In this document: positions 63,142-64,000 of the stretch, piece by piece | How positions within the stretch are numbered: position 1 is the stretch's first letter | Layout: each line of letters begins with the position of its first letter | DNA from: Apodemus sylvaticus | Taxonomy: Eukaryota > Chordata > Mammalia > Rodentia > Muridae | Assembly: GCF_947179515.1 (NCBI RefSeq) | Contig: NC_067495.1 | Coordinates: forward strand, 67,133,411-67,197,410 | Reading direction: 5' to 3' | DNA length: 64,000 nt | Program-made: the position numbers and the translations under genes | Notes under the pieces: generated by a model | Databases searched by the model: none | Told to the model about the DNA's origin: nothing | Seen by the model: the letters and a program-made list of their open reading frames with translations, nothing else

Positions 63142-64000
63142 AAGGCTTGCGCATACACACGCACATGCAAGTATGTGGCTGAGAGAAGGGGATATGGGTA
63201 AGCAATAGATTATGTATTCTTATATACTCTGAGCTGAAAGTTAATCATTAAAAATTATTTAAAATGACATTTCATGAATTACTAAAACTGCACTCTGTGA
63301 AAATCTGCAGGCCATGACAGGGAAAATAACCTCCTTAGTCTCCTCAAGGCACCATGTTTAACAAAAGGTGTTCCTGTCCACCTTTAAATATCTGCCCAGT
63401 ACAGCGATAGTTGCAGGCGTGTTCTTGTTAGCTTTTTTCCCCATCCGCAAAATTAAAGAGGACTAAACTGTTTCAGGAAGCAACAAAACTATTTTCTTAG
63501 CTACAAATTCAGGGAAGAATATGGAATGACTTAATATTTAGCCAACTCTAATGTTCAGTGAAACTGTGTTTTATAAAATAAATACACACTAGTGGCAAAA
63601 TAAATCACCTTTCAAACAGTTTAAAAACAACTGTAAAATTTTTTAATCAAAGCCCTTTTATACATTTTTCTTGTATTTGGTCTCCTTGCGCCTCCTTGTG
63701 GTCAAAACAGGAAAAAATCGACAGCTTATTTAAAATGAAAATGGCTTACTTTTTAGTGTATTTTAATAAAATTTCATATTTAATAATAATTAATAATATT
63801 TAAACTGTTCTTTTAAATTTTTTACAAGCACTTTTATAAATTGATATTATAATAAATTAGCATGATATAATAATACTTTTTCTCATATATAATTTTTAAA
63901 ATCTTGCATCCCTCGAGTATTATAAAGAAAATATTTATAGCAATAGTTATCTATAATAAATTATGAAATAAAAAATCAATAAAGTCAGTAAGACACATTG
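63142..64000. other. No gene seen; very AT-rich
   Basis: TAATA-rich sequence in the last 300 bases; no coding frame. Confidence 0.4.

Overview
This is nuclear DNA from a muroid rodent, either mouse or rat. The SINEs are B1, B2/B3, B4/RSINE and ID types, the LINE-1s have short G-rich 3' ends with purine-rich tails, and there is a rodent ERV2-class retrovirus. The one gene I can read with confidence is Itm2a, which is X-linked in mammals, so the window is probably X-chromosomal. I cannot separate mouse from rat from the sequence alone; the near absence of ID elements leans weakly against rat.

Layout. 1-14 kb is a repeat nest. A diverged repeat pair (about 625-1143 and 12838-13430) looks like two ends of one old LTR-type element. 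It is interrupted by a URR1-like repeat, an inverted L1 (4.57-6.15 kb) and a complete minus-strand L1 (6.85-12.80 kb) that has 5' monomers, ORF1, ORF2, a tail and a 16-bp target site duplication. 14.7-19.1 kb holds a decayed plus-strand ERV2-class provirus: a 400-bp LTR, then gag, dUTPase, protease and reverse transcriptase remnants in order. A plus-strand L1 with a 14-bp target duplication sits inside gag. At 19.15-20.4 kb an old L1 is interrupted by a younger L1, which itself carries a misplaced L1 segment. 20.4-24.1 kb is a SINE cluster.

24.4-30.4 kb is the complete Itm2a gene on the minus strand: six coding exons, all introns GT-AG, an uninterrupted 263-residue reading frame, and a GC-box promoter near 30.35 kb. 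It encodes a type II membrane protein with a BRICHOS domain.

31-64 kb shows no gene I can support. It is AT-rich intergenic DNA with L1 3' ends (37.6, 45.4, 49.4, 53.3, 56.9, 57.9, 60.6 and 61.0 kb), scattered SINEs and microsatellites, including a very long compound array at 55.11-55.78 kb. Several non-repeat patches (around 41.0, 42.3 and 44.9 kb) look like candidate regulatory DNA. Summing my own L1 calls gives roughly 16 kb, about a quarter of the window.

I found no new multi-gene system. The most unusual items are structural: the L1 fragment between duplicated tail sequences at 19.2-19.7 kb, two inverted (twin-primed) L1s, the ERV-L1 nest, a local 100-bp duplication at 33.3/33.9 kb, and the candidate regulatory elements flanking Itm2a.
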